From positions 25,311 through 89,310 of the forward strand of contig CAVMBN010000184.1 in assembly GCA_963678705.1 (NCBI GenBank): a stretch of 64,000 nt of DNA, read 5' to 3'. Below, piece by piece: positions 1 through 13,427 of this stretch. Position 1 is the stretch's first letter, and every line of letters begins with the position of its first letter. The translations under genes and the position numbers were made by a program. The stretch is from Panorpa germanica. Lineage: Eukaryota > Arthropoda > Insecta > Mecoptera > Panorpidae. The notes beneath the pieces were generated by a model that was given only the letters and a program-made list of their open reading frames with translations, made no database searches and had not been told where the DNA came from.

Positions 1-1575
1 GTAACAAACAAATGGTAAGTAAGTAGGCATAAGTACAAGTATGTATATGAGATATTTATAGAAATTCAGTGCGCCTTTGTTGATGTCCGGTGGCCAAGTG
101 ACCTTCAAAGAATTAGACCGGCAGAAACCTATAGGTACGTCTACTGCGCTATGGAGAACTATTTTCATTGTCGAACATTATTTTACAAACCGATTACCGT
201 TCCATGAAAAGACAACTATCTAAATGTTGTCCTCAGCGATCTGTAATGGGGCCTGAGCTCTGGAACATGGTATTCGACGAGAACTGTGTTTCTCACTCGA
301 AAGGTTGTGTAGACATATGTTTTGCCAACGATAATGTGATCCTTATCGGTGCAAATAGTACAGAAACCCTAGAAAGCCGTTCTCGACCTGCTATATATAA
401 AATCTGTAGTTTCTTGAAGCTACAAAGCTACAAAACAAATACAGTAACAACGAATGATAAACTTGTAACACACCTTGCGCGTGTCACAAGGACGGAATAA
501 TGCTTAAACTCAGCAACTATGCCGACACTATACAAGGGGGCATTTATGCTAATAGTTGTGTATTGTGCTTCGGCATGGTATTACAGGATCAATCTTCCAG
601 ATCTTCCATGCAAAGAACTATGTTATTGACGATGACGCGTTGTTGCAGAACTGTATCTACAGAAGTGGTGCAAGTGATATTGGGGACAATTCCTTTAGAT
701 TTAAAAATCACTTATGCACTTACTCAAGTACAAATTACGCTAGAACTGTAAAAATTAAATCTTGATGATTTAAAATTAATGCGACAAATTTCGAGGATTT
801 AAAGTTAATGCGGCTGTAGGATAAAAGTCTGGAGACGATACCAAATATATTGCTAAAGTGATGAATGCATATATGCATAAGCTCTATCAAGACAGATGGG
901 ACTTAATACAAAAAAGAAGACCTACGTATTGGTTTACAAGGACGTTAATATTGCTTTGCAACACAAGTGGTTCCTATCTACAATGTGTGTGATCGGCTCC
1001 TGCTACTTTAGGTGAAAAAAGTGATTAAAAGTGAGAAAATAATTATGGAAAAAAATTAAATAAATTATATGAATACTTTTTTAAACGAAAAGTATTTAAG
1101 TTTGTTTTAAATTTGTGTTAATTTACCCTAAACAAAGTGTTTTTACAAAAGTTTGACAGTTGGAAACCAGTGTTAAAAACGAATTTTTCATTACGCGTAC
1201 ACGCGGTCTTATAAACATAACCTCAAATTTGTAACTTTGATGTTTGATATAAGACATTAATAAGTGCGATAGACAAAAAAAGTGATAATAATTAGGTTAG
1301 TGTTAGTGCTAAAACATCAAGTGGTTTAAAATTTAAGAAATCTGTAGAGATATATAAGAAAGACCTCATATAAATACTACAAATATACGGAAGACAAAAC
1401 GTTGCCGCCCACTATCAAGTAAGTCGAATAACATTAACTATAAATAATACTAAAACACAAAAATTAGTTTAGTTTTAAATAATAATGAGAGTGTATTAAT
1501 TGTTATAAGTGATTAAGTGAACAATATATGCGGTTTTCTTGGAAATAGTGATTGATCGTTCATGAACATTCAATG
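1..1575 (+). repeat. Unit 1
   Basis: 1,575 bp; the shortfall is an 11-bp deletion in the spacer near 1470 that removes the tataaatgcg stretch. The RT palm remnant is 168-500. The usual TGA after ARVTRTE is replaced by TAA (gaataatgc). Near-identical twin of unit 7. Confidence 0.93.
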
Positions 1576-3153
1576 GTAACAAACAAATGGTAAGTAAGTA
1601 GGCATAAGTACAAGTATGTATATGAGATATTTATAGAAATTCAGTGTGCCTTTGTTGATGTCCGGTGGCCAAGTGACCTTCAAAGAATTAGACCGGCAAA
1701 AACCTATAGGTACGTCTACTGCGCTATGGAGAACTATTTTCATTGTCGAACATTATTTTACAAACCGATTACCGTTCCATGAAAAGGCAACTATCTAAAG
1801 GTTGTCCTCAGCGATCTTTAATGGGGCCTGAGCTCTGGAACATGGTATTCGACGAGAACTGTGTTTCTCACTCGAAAGGTTGTGTAGACATATGTTTTGC
1901 CAACGATAATGTGATCCTTATCGGTGCAAATAGTACAGAAACCCTAGAAAGCCGTTCTCGACCTGCTATATATAAAATCTGTAGTTTCTTGAAGCTACGA
2001 AACAAATACAGTAACAACGAATGATAAACTTGTAACACACCTTGCGCGTGTCACAAGGACGGAATGAAGCTTAAACTCGGCAACTATGCCGACACTATAC
2101 AAGGGGGCATTTATGCTAATAATTGTGTATTGTGCTTCGGCATGGTATTACAGGATCAATCTTTCAGATCTTCCATGCAAAGAACTATGTTATTGACGAT
2201 GACGCGTTGTTGCAGAACTGTATCTACAGAAGTGTTGCAAGTGATATTAAGGACAATTCCTTTAGATTTAAAAATCACTCATGCACTTACTCAAGTACAA
2301 ATTACGCTAGAACTGAAAAAATCAAATTTTGATGATTTAAAATTAATGCGACAAATTTCGAGGATTTAAAGTTAATGCGGCTGTAGGATAAAAGTCTGGA
2401 GACGATACCAAATATATTGCCAAAGAGATGAATGCATATATGCATAAGCTCTGGCAAGACAGATGGGACTTAATACAAAAAGGAAGACCTACGTATTGGT
2501 TTACAAGGACGTTAATATTGCTTTGCAACACAAGTGGTTCCTATCTACTATGTGTGTGATCGGCTCCTGATACTTTAGGTGAAAAAAGTAATTAAAAGTG
2601 AGAAATTAATTATGAAAAAAAATTAAATAAATTATATGAATACTTTTTCAAACGAAAAGTATTTAAGTTTGTTTTAAATTTGTGTTAATTTACCCTAAAC
2701 AAAGTGTTTTTACAAAAGTTTGACAGTTGGAAACCAGTGTTAAAAACGAATTTTTCATTACGCGTACACGCGATCTTATAAACATAACCTCAAATTTGTA
2801 ACTTTGATGTTTGATATAAGACATTAATAAGTGCGATAGACAAAAAAAGTGATAATAATTAGGTTAGTGTTAGTGCTAAAACATCAAGTGGTTTAAAATT
2901 CAAGAAATCTGAAGAGATATATAAGGAAGACCTCATATAAACACTACAAATATACGGAAGACAAAAGGTTGCCGCCCACTATCAAGTAAGTCGAATAAAA
3001 TTAACTATAAATAATATTAAAACACAAGAATTAGTTTATATAAATGCGTGTTTTAAATAATAATGAGAGTGTATTAATTGTTATAAGTGATTAAGTGAAC
3101 AATATATGCGGTTTTCTTGGAAATAGTGATTGATCGTTCATGAACATTCAATG
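1576..3153 (+). repeat. Unit 2
   Basis: 1,578 bp. It lacks one 8-bp gctacaaa copy near 1995, which shifts the palm fragment (1743-2024) out of frame early. The CpG box reads cgcgatc instead of cgcggtc. Twin of unit 8. Confidence 0.93.
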
Positions 3154-4739
3154 GTAACAAACAAATAATAAGTAAGTAGGCATAAGTACAAGTATGTATA
3201 TGAGATATTTATATAAATTCAGTGTGCCTTTGTTGATGGCCGGTGGACAAGTGACCTTCAAAGAATTAGACCGGCAAAAACCAATAGGTACGTCTACTGC
3301 GCTATGGAGAACTATTTTCATTGTCGAACATTATTTTACAAACCGATTACCGTTCCATGAAAAGGCAACTATCTAAAGGTTGTCCTCAGCGATCTGTAAT
3401 GGGGCCTGAGCTCTGGAACATGGTATTCGACGAGAACTGTGTTTCTCACTCGAAAGGTTGTGTAGACATATGTTTTGCCAACGATAATGTGATCCTTATC
3501 GGTGCAAATAGTACAGAAACCCTAGAAAGCCGTTCTCGACCTGCTATATATAAAATCTGTAGTTTCTTGAAGCTACAAATCTACGAAACAAATACAGTAA
3601 CAACGAATGATAAACTTGTAACACTCCTTGCGCGTGTCACAAGGACGGAATGAAGCTTAAACTCAGCAACTATGCCGACACTATACAAGGGGGCATTTAT
3701 GCTAATAGTTGTGTATTGTGCTTTGGCATGGTATAACAGGATCAATCTTCCAGATCTTCCATGCAAAAAACTATGTTATTGACGATGACGCGTTGTTGCA
3801 GAACTGTATCTACAGAAGTAGTGCAAGTGATATTGGGGACAATTCCTTTAGATTTAAAAATCACTCATGCACTTACTTAAGTACAAATTACGCTAGAACT
3901 GAAAAAATCAAATTTTGATGATTTAAAATTAATGCGACAAATTTCGAGGATTTAAAGTTAATGCGGCTGTAGGATAAAAGTCTGAAAACGATACCAAATA
4001 TATTGCCAAAGAGATGAATGCATATATGCATAAGCTCTGGCAAGACAGATGGGACTTAATACAAAAAGGAAGACCTACGTATTGGTTTACAAGGACGTTA
4101 ATATTGCTTTGCAACACAAGTGGTTCCTATCTACTATGTGTGTGATCGGCTCCTGCTACTTTAGGTGAAAAAAGTGATTAAAAGTGAGAAATTAATTATG
4201 GAAAAAAATTAAATAAATTATATGAATACTTTTTCAAACGAAAAGTATTTAAGTTTGTTTTAAATTTGTGTTAATTTACCCTAAACAAAGTGTTTTTACA
4301 AACGTTTGACAGTTGGAAACCAGTGTTAAAAACGAATTTTTCATTACGCGTACACGCGGTCTTATAAACATAACCTCAAATTTGTAACTTTGATGTTTGA
4401 TATAAGACATTAATAAGTGCGATAGACAAAAGAAGTGATAATAATTAGGTTAGAGTTAGTGCTTAAACATCAAGTGGTTTAAAATTCAAGAAATCTGTAG
4501 AGATATATAAGGAAGACCTCATATAAACACTACAAATATACGGAAGACAAAAGGTTGCCGCCCATTATCAAGTAAGTCGAATAACATTAACTATAAATAA
4601 TATTAAAACACAAGAATTAGTTTATATAAATGCGTGTTTTAAATAATAATGAGAGTGTATTAATTGTTATAAGTGATTAAGTGAACAATATATGCGGTTT
4701 TTTTGGAAATAGTGATTGATCGTTCATAAACATTCAATG
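3154..4739 (+). repeat. Unit 3 (G-type start)
   Basis: 1,586 bp. It has the G-type motif-A region (gatggccggtggacaag, AFVDGRWT) and tatataaattc upstream, which opens a 60-codon frame at 3194-3376 containing YFTNR. Palm remnant 3321-3653. Twin of unit 9. Confidence 0.93.
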
Positions 4740-6323
4740 GTAACAAACAAATGGTAAGTAAGTAGGCATAAGTACAAGTATGTATATGAGATATTTATAG
4801 AAATTCAGTGTGCCTTTGTTGATGTCCGGTGGCCAAGTGACCTTCAAAGAATTAGACCGCCAAAAACCTATAGGTACGTCTACTGCGCTATGGAAAACTA
4901 TTTTCATTGTCGAACATTATTTTACAAACCGATTACCGTTCCATGAAAAGGCAACTATCTAAAGGTTGTCCTCAGCGATCTGTAATGGGGCCTGAGCTCT
5001 GGAACATGGTATTCGACGAGAACTGTGTTTCTCACTCGAAAGGTTGTGTAGACATATGTTTTGCCAACGATAATGTGATCCTTATCGGTGCAAATAGTAC
5101 AGAAACCCTAGAAAGCCGTTCTCGACCTGCTATATATAAAATCTGTAGTTTCTTGAAGCTACAAAGCTACGAAACAAATACAGTAACAACGAATGATAAA
5201 CTTGTAACACACCTTGCGCGTGTCACAAGGACGGAATGAAGCTTAAACTCGGCAACTATGCCGACACTATACAAGGGGGCATTTATGCTAATAGTTGTGT
5301 ATTGTGCTTCGGCATGGTATTACAGGATCAATTTTCCAGATCTTCCATGCAAAGAACTATGTTATTGACGATGACGCGTTGTTGCAGAACTGTATCTACA
5401 GAAGTGGTGCAAGTGATATTGGGGACAATTCCTTTAGATTTAAAAACACTCATGCACTTACTCAAGTACAAATTACGCTAGAACTGAAAAAATCAAATTT
5501 TGATGATTTAAAATTAATGCGACAAATTTCGAGGATTTAAAGTTAATGCGGCTGTAGGATAAAAGTCTGGAGACGATACCAAATATATTGCCAAAGAGAT
5601 GAATGCATATATGCATAAGCTCTGGCAAGACAGATGGGACTTAATACAAAAAGGAAGACCTACGTATTGGTTTACAAGGACGTTAATATTGCTTTGCAAC
5701 ACAAGTGGTTCCTATCTACTATGTGTGTGATCGGCTTCTGCTACTTTAGGTGAAAAAAGTAATTAAAAGTAAGAAATTAATTATGAAAAAAAATTAAATA
5801 AATTATATGAATACTTTTTCAAACAAAAAGTATTTAAGTTTGTTTTAAATTTGTGTTAATTCACCCTAAACAAAGTGTTTTTACAAAAGTTTGACAGTTG
5901 GAAACCAGTGTTAAAAACGAACTTTTCATTACGCGTACACGCGGTCTTATAAACATAACCTCAAATTTGTAACTTTGATGTTTGATATAAGACATTAATA
6001 AGTGCGATAAACAAAAAAGTGATATTAATTAGGTTAGTGTTAGTGCTAAAACATCAAGTGGTTTAAAATTCAAGAAATCTGTAGAGATATATAAGGAAGA
6101 CCTTATATAAACACTACAAATATACGGAAGACAAAAGGTTGCCGCCCACTATCAAGTAAGTCGAATAACATTAACTATAAATAATATTAAAACACAAGAA
6201 TTAGTTTATATAAATGCGTGTTTTAAATAATAATGAGAGTGTATTAATTGTTATAAGTGATTAAGTGAACAATATATGCGGTTTTCTTGGAAATAGTGAT
6301 TGATCGTTCATGAACATTCAATG
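4740..6323 (+). repeat. Unit 4
   Basis: 1,584 bp. V-type start. Palm remnant 4907-5239. A 1-bp deletion (aaaaacactc, near 5447) moves the frame inside the thumb remnant. Twin of unit 10. Confidence 0.93.
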
Positions 6324-8680
6324 GTAACAAACAAATGGTAAGTAAGTAGGCATAAGCACAAGTATGTATATAAGATATTTATAGAAATTCAGTGTGCCTT
6401 TGTTGATGTCCGGTGGCCAAGTGACCTTCAAAGAATTAGACCGGCAAAAACCTTTAGGTACGTCAACTGCGCTATGGAGAACTATTTTCATTGTCGAACA
6501 TTATTTTACAAACCGATTACCGTTCTATGAAAAGGCAACTATCTAAAGGTTGTCCTCAGCGATCTGTAATGGGGCCTAGGCTCTGGAACATGGTATTTGA
6601 CGAGAACTGTGTTTCTCACTCGAAAGGTTGTGTAGACATATGTTTTGCCAACGATAATGTGATCCTTATCGGTGCAAATAGTACAAATACCCTAGAAAGC
6701 CGTTCTCGACCTCCTATATATAAAATCTGTAGTTTCTTGAAGCTACAAAGCTACGAAACAAATACAGTAACAACGAATGATAAACTTGTAACACACCTTG
6801 CGCGTGTCACAAGGACGGAATGAAGCTTAAACTCGGCAACTATGCCGACACTATACAAGGGGGCATTTATGCTAATAGTTGTGTTTTGTGCTTCAACATG
6901 GTATTACAGGATCAATCTTCCAGATATTCCATGCAAAGAACTGTATCTACAGAAGTGGTGCAAGTGATATTGGGGACAATTCCTTTAGATTTAAAAATCA
7001 CTCATGCACTTACTCAAGTACAAATTACGCTAGAACTAAAAAAATCAAATTTTGATGATTTAAAATTAATGCGACAAATTTCGAGGATTTAAAGTTAATG
7101 CGGCTGTAGGATAAAAGTCTGAAAACGATACCAAATATATTGCCAAAGAGATGAATGCATATATGCATAAGCTCTGGCAAGACAGATGGGACTTAATACA
7201 AAAAGGAAGACCTACGTATTGGTTTACAAGGACGTTAATATTGCTTTGCAACACAAGTGGTTCCTATCTACTATGTGTGTGATCGGCTCCTGCTACTTTA
7301 GGTGAAAAAAGTGATTAAAAGTGAGAAATTAATTATGGAAAAAAATTAAATAAATTATATGAATACTTTTTCAAACGAAAAGTATTTAAGTTTGTTTTAA
7401 ATTTGTGTTAATTTACCCTAAACAAAGTGTTTTTACAAAAGTTTGACAGTTGGAAACCAGTGTTAAAAACGAATTTTTCATTACGCGTACACGCGGTCTT
7501 ATAAACATAACCTCAAATTTGTAACTTTTATGTTTGATATAAGACATTAATAAGTGCGATAGACAAAAAAAGTGATAATAATTAAGTTAGTGTTAGTGCT
7601 AAAACATCAAGTGGTATAAAATTCAAGAAATCTGTAGAGATATAAAAGGAAGACCTCATATAAACACTACAAATATACGGAAGACAAAAGGTTGCCGCCC
7701 ACTATCAAGTAAGTCGAATAACAATAACTATAAATAACTAGCTTTTACCCCCGTCGCAAGCGACGTTTTTTATTTTATGAGTGGCTTGAATTTCATGTCA
7801 AAATTTAATTCCATTTTTAAATTGAAATAATAAATAAACTCGTCCTATATTAATTTTAAATTTAATAACAATTAATTTTTCATACAAACTGACTAAGAAA
7901 ATACATTTTTTATATCAAAATAAAATTTTTTTTGAATTTATGCGATATTTGGACAACTTTTTTTCAAAATTTGTGATTTTTTTTTTCGATTCGTAAATAA
8001 GTTACCAAGGTTAGCCTATATACAAAATTTCAACTTTCTAGCACAATTTTTACTCTCGGAAAATACTGCCCCCGTGCCCCCAAATAAAATTTTGAAATTT
8101 TGATTTCTTTTTCATTAGTAATATACTTAATTATTCTAGAATTCAGAATATGAACTTTCTTCAAAGTTTCCTACCGGGCCACCGAATTTCTTTAACCCCC
8201 CCTTTTTCAATTTTTGAATTTCTAATTTTTGAGAAATATCAGCCTTAAATAGCTTAATACACATGCAAAATTTCAACTTTCTATCTTTTACGACTTAAAA
8301 GTAATACAGCAAAAAAGGGATCACTTTTTTTCCAGTTTTTCCAAAATTACGGGTTTCCAGGAAATTTAGGGAAAAATCCAGGGACGCCAAAAGTCTTAGA
8401 ATTTTTTTCTCTACGAATTAGGAAATTTTAAAAAACTTCCCTGGAGCCGTTTTCGAAATTCCATACAAAATTCAAACCAAACATATAAACATATAAACAT
8501 ATAAGAATTTAAATAAACACTTGGAACATTATAATATAGGATATTAAAACTCAAGAATTAGTTTATATAAATTCGTGTTTTAAATAATAATGAGAGTGTA
8601 TTAATTGTTATAAGTGATTAAGTGAACAATATATGCGGTTTTCTTGGAAATAGTGATTGATCGTTCATGAACATTCAATG
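6324..8680 (+). repeat. Unit 5, interrupted by 804-bp insertion
   Basis: 2,357 bp: 1,553 bp of unit sequence plus a foreign insertion at 7737-8540. It also has a 33-bp in-frame deletion between two gaact copies in the thumb remnant (near 6941). Palm remnant 6491-6823 carries private changes (GPRLWN, NTLES). Unit 11 shares the deletion but not the insertion. Confidence 0.92.
7737..8540. mobile_element. 804-bp interspersed repeat inserted in unit 5
   Basis: Unit sequence is interrupted between ctataaata (7736) and atattaaaac (8541). The insertion starts actagcttttaccc, is T-rich, has no useful ORF and ends with three acatata copies and aataatata-like AT sequence. The start and end resemble short interspersed repeats common in lepidopteran genomes, from memory. 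A 3-bp ata duplication is possible but cannot be separated from the AT context. No transposase is seen; class unknown. Confidence 0.75.
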
Positions 8681-10275
8681 GTAACAAACAAATGGTAAGT
8701 AAGTAGGCATAAGTACAAGTATGTATATGAGATATTTATAGAAATTCAGTGTGCCTTTGTTAAAGTCCGGTGGCCAAGTGACCTTCAAGGAATTAGACCG
8801 GCAAAAACCTATAGATACGTCTACTGCGCTATGGAGAACTATTTTCATTGTCAAACATTATTTTACAAACCGATTACCGTTCCATGAAAAGGCAACTATC
8901 TAAAGGTTGTCCTCAGCGATCTGTAATGTGGGCCTGAGCTCTGGAACATGGTATTCGACGAGAACTGTGTTTCTCACTCGAAAGGTTGTGTAGACATATG
9001 TTTCGCTAACGATAATGTGATCCTTATCGGTGCAAATAGTACAGAAACCCTAGAAAGCCGTTCTCGACCTGCAATATATAAAATCTGTAGTTTCTTGAAG
9101 CTACAAAGCTACAAAGCTACGAAACAAATACAGTAACAACGAATGATAAACTTGTAACACACCTTGCGCGTGTCACAAGGACGGAATGAAGCTTAAACTC
9201 GGCAACTATGCCGACACTATACAAGGGGGCATTTATGCTAATAGTTGTGTATTGTGCTTCGGCATGGTATTACAGGATCAATCTTCCAGATGTTCCATGC
9301 AAAGAACTATGTTATTGACGATGACGCGTTGTTGCAGAACTGTATCTACAGAAGTGGTGCAAGTGATATTGGGGACAATTCCTTTAGATTTAAAAATCAC
9401 TCATGCACTTACTCAAGTACAAATTACGCTAGAACAATAAAAATCAAATTTTGATGATTTAAAATTAATGCGACAAATTTCGAGGATTTAAAGTTAATGC
9501 GGCTGTAGGATAAAAGTCTGGAGACGATACCAAATATATTGCCAAAGAGATGAATGCATATATGCATAAGCTCTGGCAAGACAGATGGGACTTAATACAA
9601 AAGGGAATACCTACGTATTAGTTTACAAGGACGTTAATATTGCTTTGCAACACAAGTGGTTCCTATCTACTATGTGTGTGATCGGCTCCTGCTACTTTAG
9701 GTGAAAAAAGTGATTAAAAGTGAGAAATTAATTATGGAAAAAAATTAAATAAATTATATGAATACTTTTTCAAACGAAAAGTATATAAGTTTGTTTTAAA
9801 TTTGTGTTAATTTACCCTAAACAAAGTGTTTTTACAAAAGTTTGACAGTTGGAAACCAGTGTTAAAAACGAATTTTTCATTACGCGTACACGCGGTCTTA
9901 TAAACGTAACCCCAAATTTGTAACTTTGATGTTTGATATAAGACATTAATAAGTGCGATAGACAAAAAAAGTGATAATAGTTAGGTTAGTCTTAGTGCTA
10001 AAACATCAAGTGGTTTAAAATTCAAGAAATCTGTAGAGATATATAAGGAAGACCTCATATAAACACTACAAATATACGGAAGACAAAAGGTTGCCGCCCA
10101 CTATCAAGTAAGTCGAATAACATTAACTATAAATAATATTAAAACACAAGAATTAGTTTATATAAATGCGTGTTTTAAATAATAATGAGAGTGTATTAAT
10201 TGTTATAAGTGATTAAGTGAACAATATATGCGGTTTTCTTGGAAATAGTAATTGATCGTTCATGAACATTCAATG
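8681..10275 (+). repeat. Unit 6
   Basis: 1,595 bp. It gains an extra 8-bp gctacaaa copy near 9110 and one base in gtaatgtgggcc (near 8928), so the palm open frame is only 8948-9136. It lies between the two copies of the 10,275-bp block. Confidence 0.92.
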
Positions 10276-11850
10276 GTAACAAACAAATGGTAAGTAAGTA
10301 GGCATAAGTACAAGTATGTATATGAGATATTTATAGAAATTCAGTGCGCCTTTGTTGATGTCCGGTGGCCAAGTGACCTTCAAAGAATTAGACCGGCAGA
10401 AACCTATAGGTACGTCTACTGCGCTATGGAGAACTATTTTCATTGTCGAACATTATTTTACAAACCGATTACCGTTCCATGAAAAGACAACTATCTAAAT
10501 GTTGTCCTCAGCGATCTGTAATGGGGCCTGAGCTCTGGAACATGGTATTCGACGAGAACTGTGTTTCTCACTCGAAAGGTTGTGTAGACATATGTTTTGC
10601 CAACGATAATGTGATCCTTATCGGTGCAAATAGTACAGAAACCCTAGAAAGCCGTTCTCGACCTGCTATATATAAAATCTGTAGTTTCTTGAAGCTACAA
10701 AGCTACAAAACAAATACAGTAACAACGAATGATAAACTTGTAACACACCTTGCGCGTGTCACAAGGACGGAATAATGCTTAAACTCAGCAACTATGCCGA
10801 CACTATACAAGGGGGCATTTATGCTAATAGTTGTGTATTGTGCTTCGGCATGGTATTACAGGATCAATCTTCCAGATCTTCCATGCAAAGAACTATGTTA
10901 TTGACGATGACGCGTTGTTGCAGAACTGTATCTACAGAAGTGGTGCAAGTGATATTGGGGACAATTCCTTTAGATTTAAAAATCACTTATGCACTTACTC
11001 AAGTACAAATTACGCTAGAACTGTAAAAATTAAATCTTGATGATTTAAAATTAATGCGACAAATTTCGAGGATTTAAAGTTAATGCGGCTGTAGGATAAA
11101 AGTCTGGAGACGATACCAAATATATTGCTAAAGTGATGAATGCATATATGCATAAGCTCTATCAAGACAGATGGGACTTAATACAAAAAAGAAGACCTAC
11201 GTATTGGTTTACAAGGACGTTAATATTGCTTTGCAACACAAGTGGTTCCTATCTACAATGTGTGTGATCGGCTCCTGCTACTTTAGGTGAAAAAAGTGAT
11301 TAAAAGTGAGAAAATAATTATGGAAAAAAATTAAATAAATTATATGAATACTTTTTTAAACGAAAAGTATTTAAGTTTGTTTTAAATTTGTGTTAATTTA
11401 CCCTAAACAAAGTGTTTTTACAAAAGTTTGACAGTTGGAAACCAGTGTTAAAAACGAATTTTTCATTACGCGTACACGCGGTCTTATAAACATAACCTCA
11501 AATTTGTAACTTTGATGTTTGATATAAGACATTAATAAGTGCGATAGACAAAAAAAGTGATAATAATTAGGTTAGTGTTAGTGCTAAAACATCAAGTGGT
11601 TTAAAATTTAAGAAATCTGTAGAGATATATAAGAAAGACCTCATATAAATACTACAAATATACGGAAGACAAAACGTTGCCGCCCACTATCAAGTAAGTC
11701 GAATAACATTAACTATAAATAATACTAAAACACAAAAATTAGTTTAGTTTTAAATAATAATGAGAGTGTATTAATTGTTATAAGTGATTAAGTGAACAAT
11801 ATATGCGGTTTTCTTGGAAATAGTGATTGATCGTTCATGAACATTCAATG
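10276..11850 (+). repeat. Unit 7
   Basis: 1,575 bp. Twin of unit 1, including the 11-bp spacer deletion and the TAA after ARVTRTE. Palm remnant 10443-10775. Confidence 0.93.
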
Positions 11851-13427
11851 GTAACAAACAAATGGTAAGTAAGTAGGCATAAGTACACGTATGTATATGA
11901 GATATTTATAGAAATTCAGTGTGCCTTTGTTGATGTCCGGTGGCCAAGTGACCTTCAAAGAATTAGACCGGCAAAAACCTATAGGTACGTCTACTGCGCT
12001 ATGGAGAACTATTTTCATTGTCGAACATTATTTTACAAACCGATTACCGTTCCATGAAAAGGCAACTATCTAAAGGTTGTCCTCAGCGATCTTTAATGGG
12101 GCCTGAGCTCTGGAACATGGTATTCGACGAGAACTGTGTTTCTCACTCGAAAGGTTGTGTAGACATATGTTTTGCCAACGATAATGTGATCCTTATCGGT
12201 GCAAATAGTACAGAAACCCTAGAAAGCCGTTCTCGACCTGCTATATATAAAATCTGTAGTTTCTTGAAGCTACGAAACAAATACAGTAACAACGAATGAT
12301 AAACTTGTAACACACCTTGCGCGTGTCACAAGGACGGAATGAAGCTTAAACTCGGCAACTATGCCGACACTATACAAGGGGGCATTTATGCTAATAATTG
12401 TGTATTGTGCTTCGGCATGGTATTACAGGATCAATCTTTCAGATCTTCCATGCAAAGAACTATGTTATTGACGATGACGCGTTGTTGCAGAACTGTATCT
12501 ACAGAAGTGTTGCAAGTGATATTAAGGACAATTCCTTAGATTTAAAAATCACTCATGCACTTACTCAAGTACAAATTACGCTAGAACTGAAAAAATCAAA
12601 TTTTGATGATTTAAATTAATGCGACAAATTTCGAGGATTTAAAGTTAATGCGGCTGTAGGATAAAAGTCTGGAGACGATACCAAATATATTGCCAAAGAG
12701 ATGAATGCATATATGCATAAGCTCTGGCAAGACAGATGGGACTTAATACAAAAAGGAAGACCTACGTATTGGTTTACAAGGACGTTAATATTGCTTTGCA
12801 ACACAAGTGGTTCCTATCTACTATGTGTGTGTGATCGGCTCCTGATACTTTAGGTGAAAAAAGTAATTAAAAGTGAGAAATTAATTATGAAAAAAAATTA
12901 AATAAATTATATGAATACTTTTTCAAACGAAAAGTATTTAAGTTTGTTTTAAATTTGTGTTAATTTACCCTAAACAAAGTGTTTTTACAAAAGTTTGACA
13001 GTTGGAAACCAGTGTTAAAAACGAATTTTTCATTACGCGTACACGCGATCTTATAAACATAACCTCAAATTTGTAACTTTGATGTTTGATATAAGACATT
13101 AATAAGTGCGATAGACAAAAAAGTGATAATAATTAGGTTAGTGTTAGTGCTAAAACATCAAGTGGTTTAAAATTCAAGAAATCTGAAGAGATATATAAGG
13201 AAGACCTCATATAAACACTACAAATATACGGAAGACAAAAGGTTGCCGCCCACTATCAAGTAAGTCGAATAAAATTAACTATAAATAATATTAAAACACA
13301 AGAATTAGTTTATATAAATGCGTGTTTTAAATAATAATGAGAGTGTATTAATTGTTATAAGTGATTAAGTGAACAATATATGCGGTTTTCTTGGAAATAG
13401 TGATTGATCGTTCATGAACATTCAATG
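11851..13427 (+). repeat. Unit 8
   Basis: 1,577 bp. Twin of unit 2 with the same 8-bp loss. It differs by one substitution (11888) and small run-length indels near 12536, 12615, 12826 and 13118. Palm remnant 12018-12299. Confidence 0.93.

Larger units (their letters stand above)
1..7461 (+). repeat. Segmental block, copy 1 (units 1-5)
   Basis: Matches 10276-17736 at a constant spacing of 10,275 bp, apart from a few 1-2 bp indels. Its left end lies outside the window. The right limit is where unit 5 reads gttaaaaacg and unit 11 reads gttaaaacg. Confidence 0.88.

Noticed and set aside
7752-7771. Hairpin cgtcgc-aa-gcgacg followed by six T, like a bacterial terminator
   Set aside because: It lies in an interspersed repeat in eukaryotic-type DNA with no gene upstream; the match is formal only.
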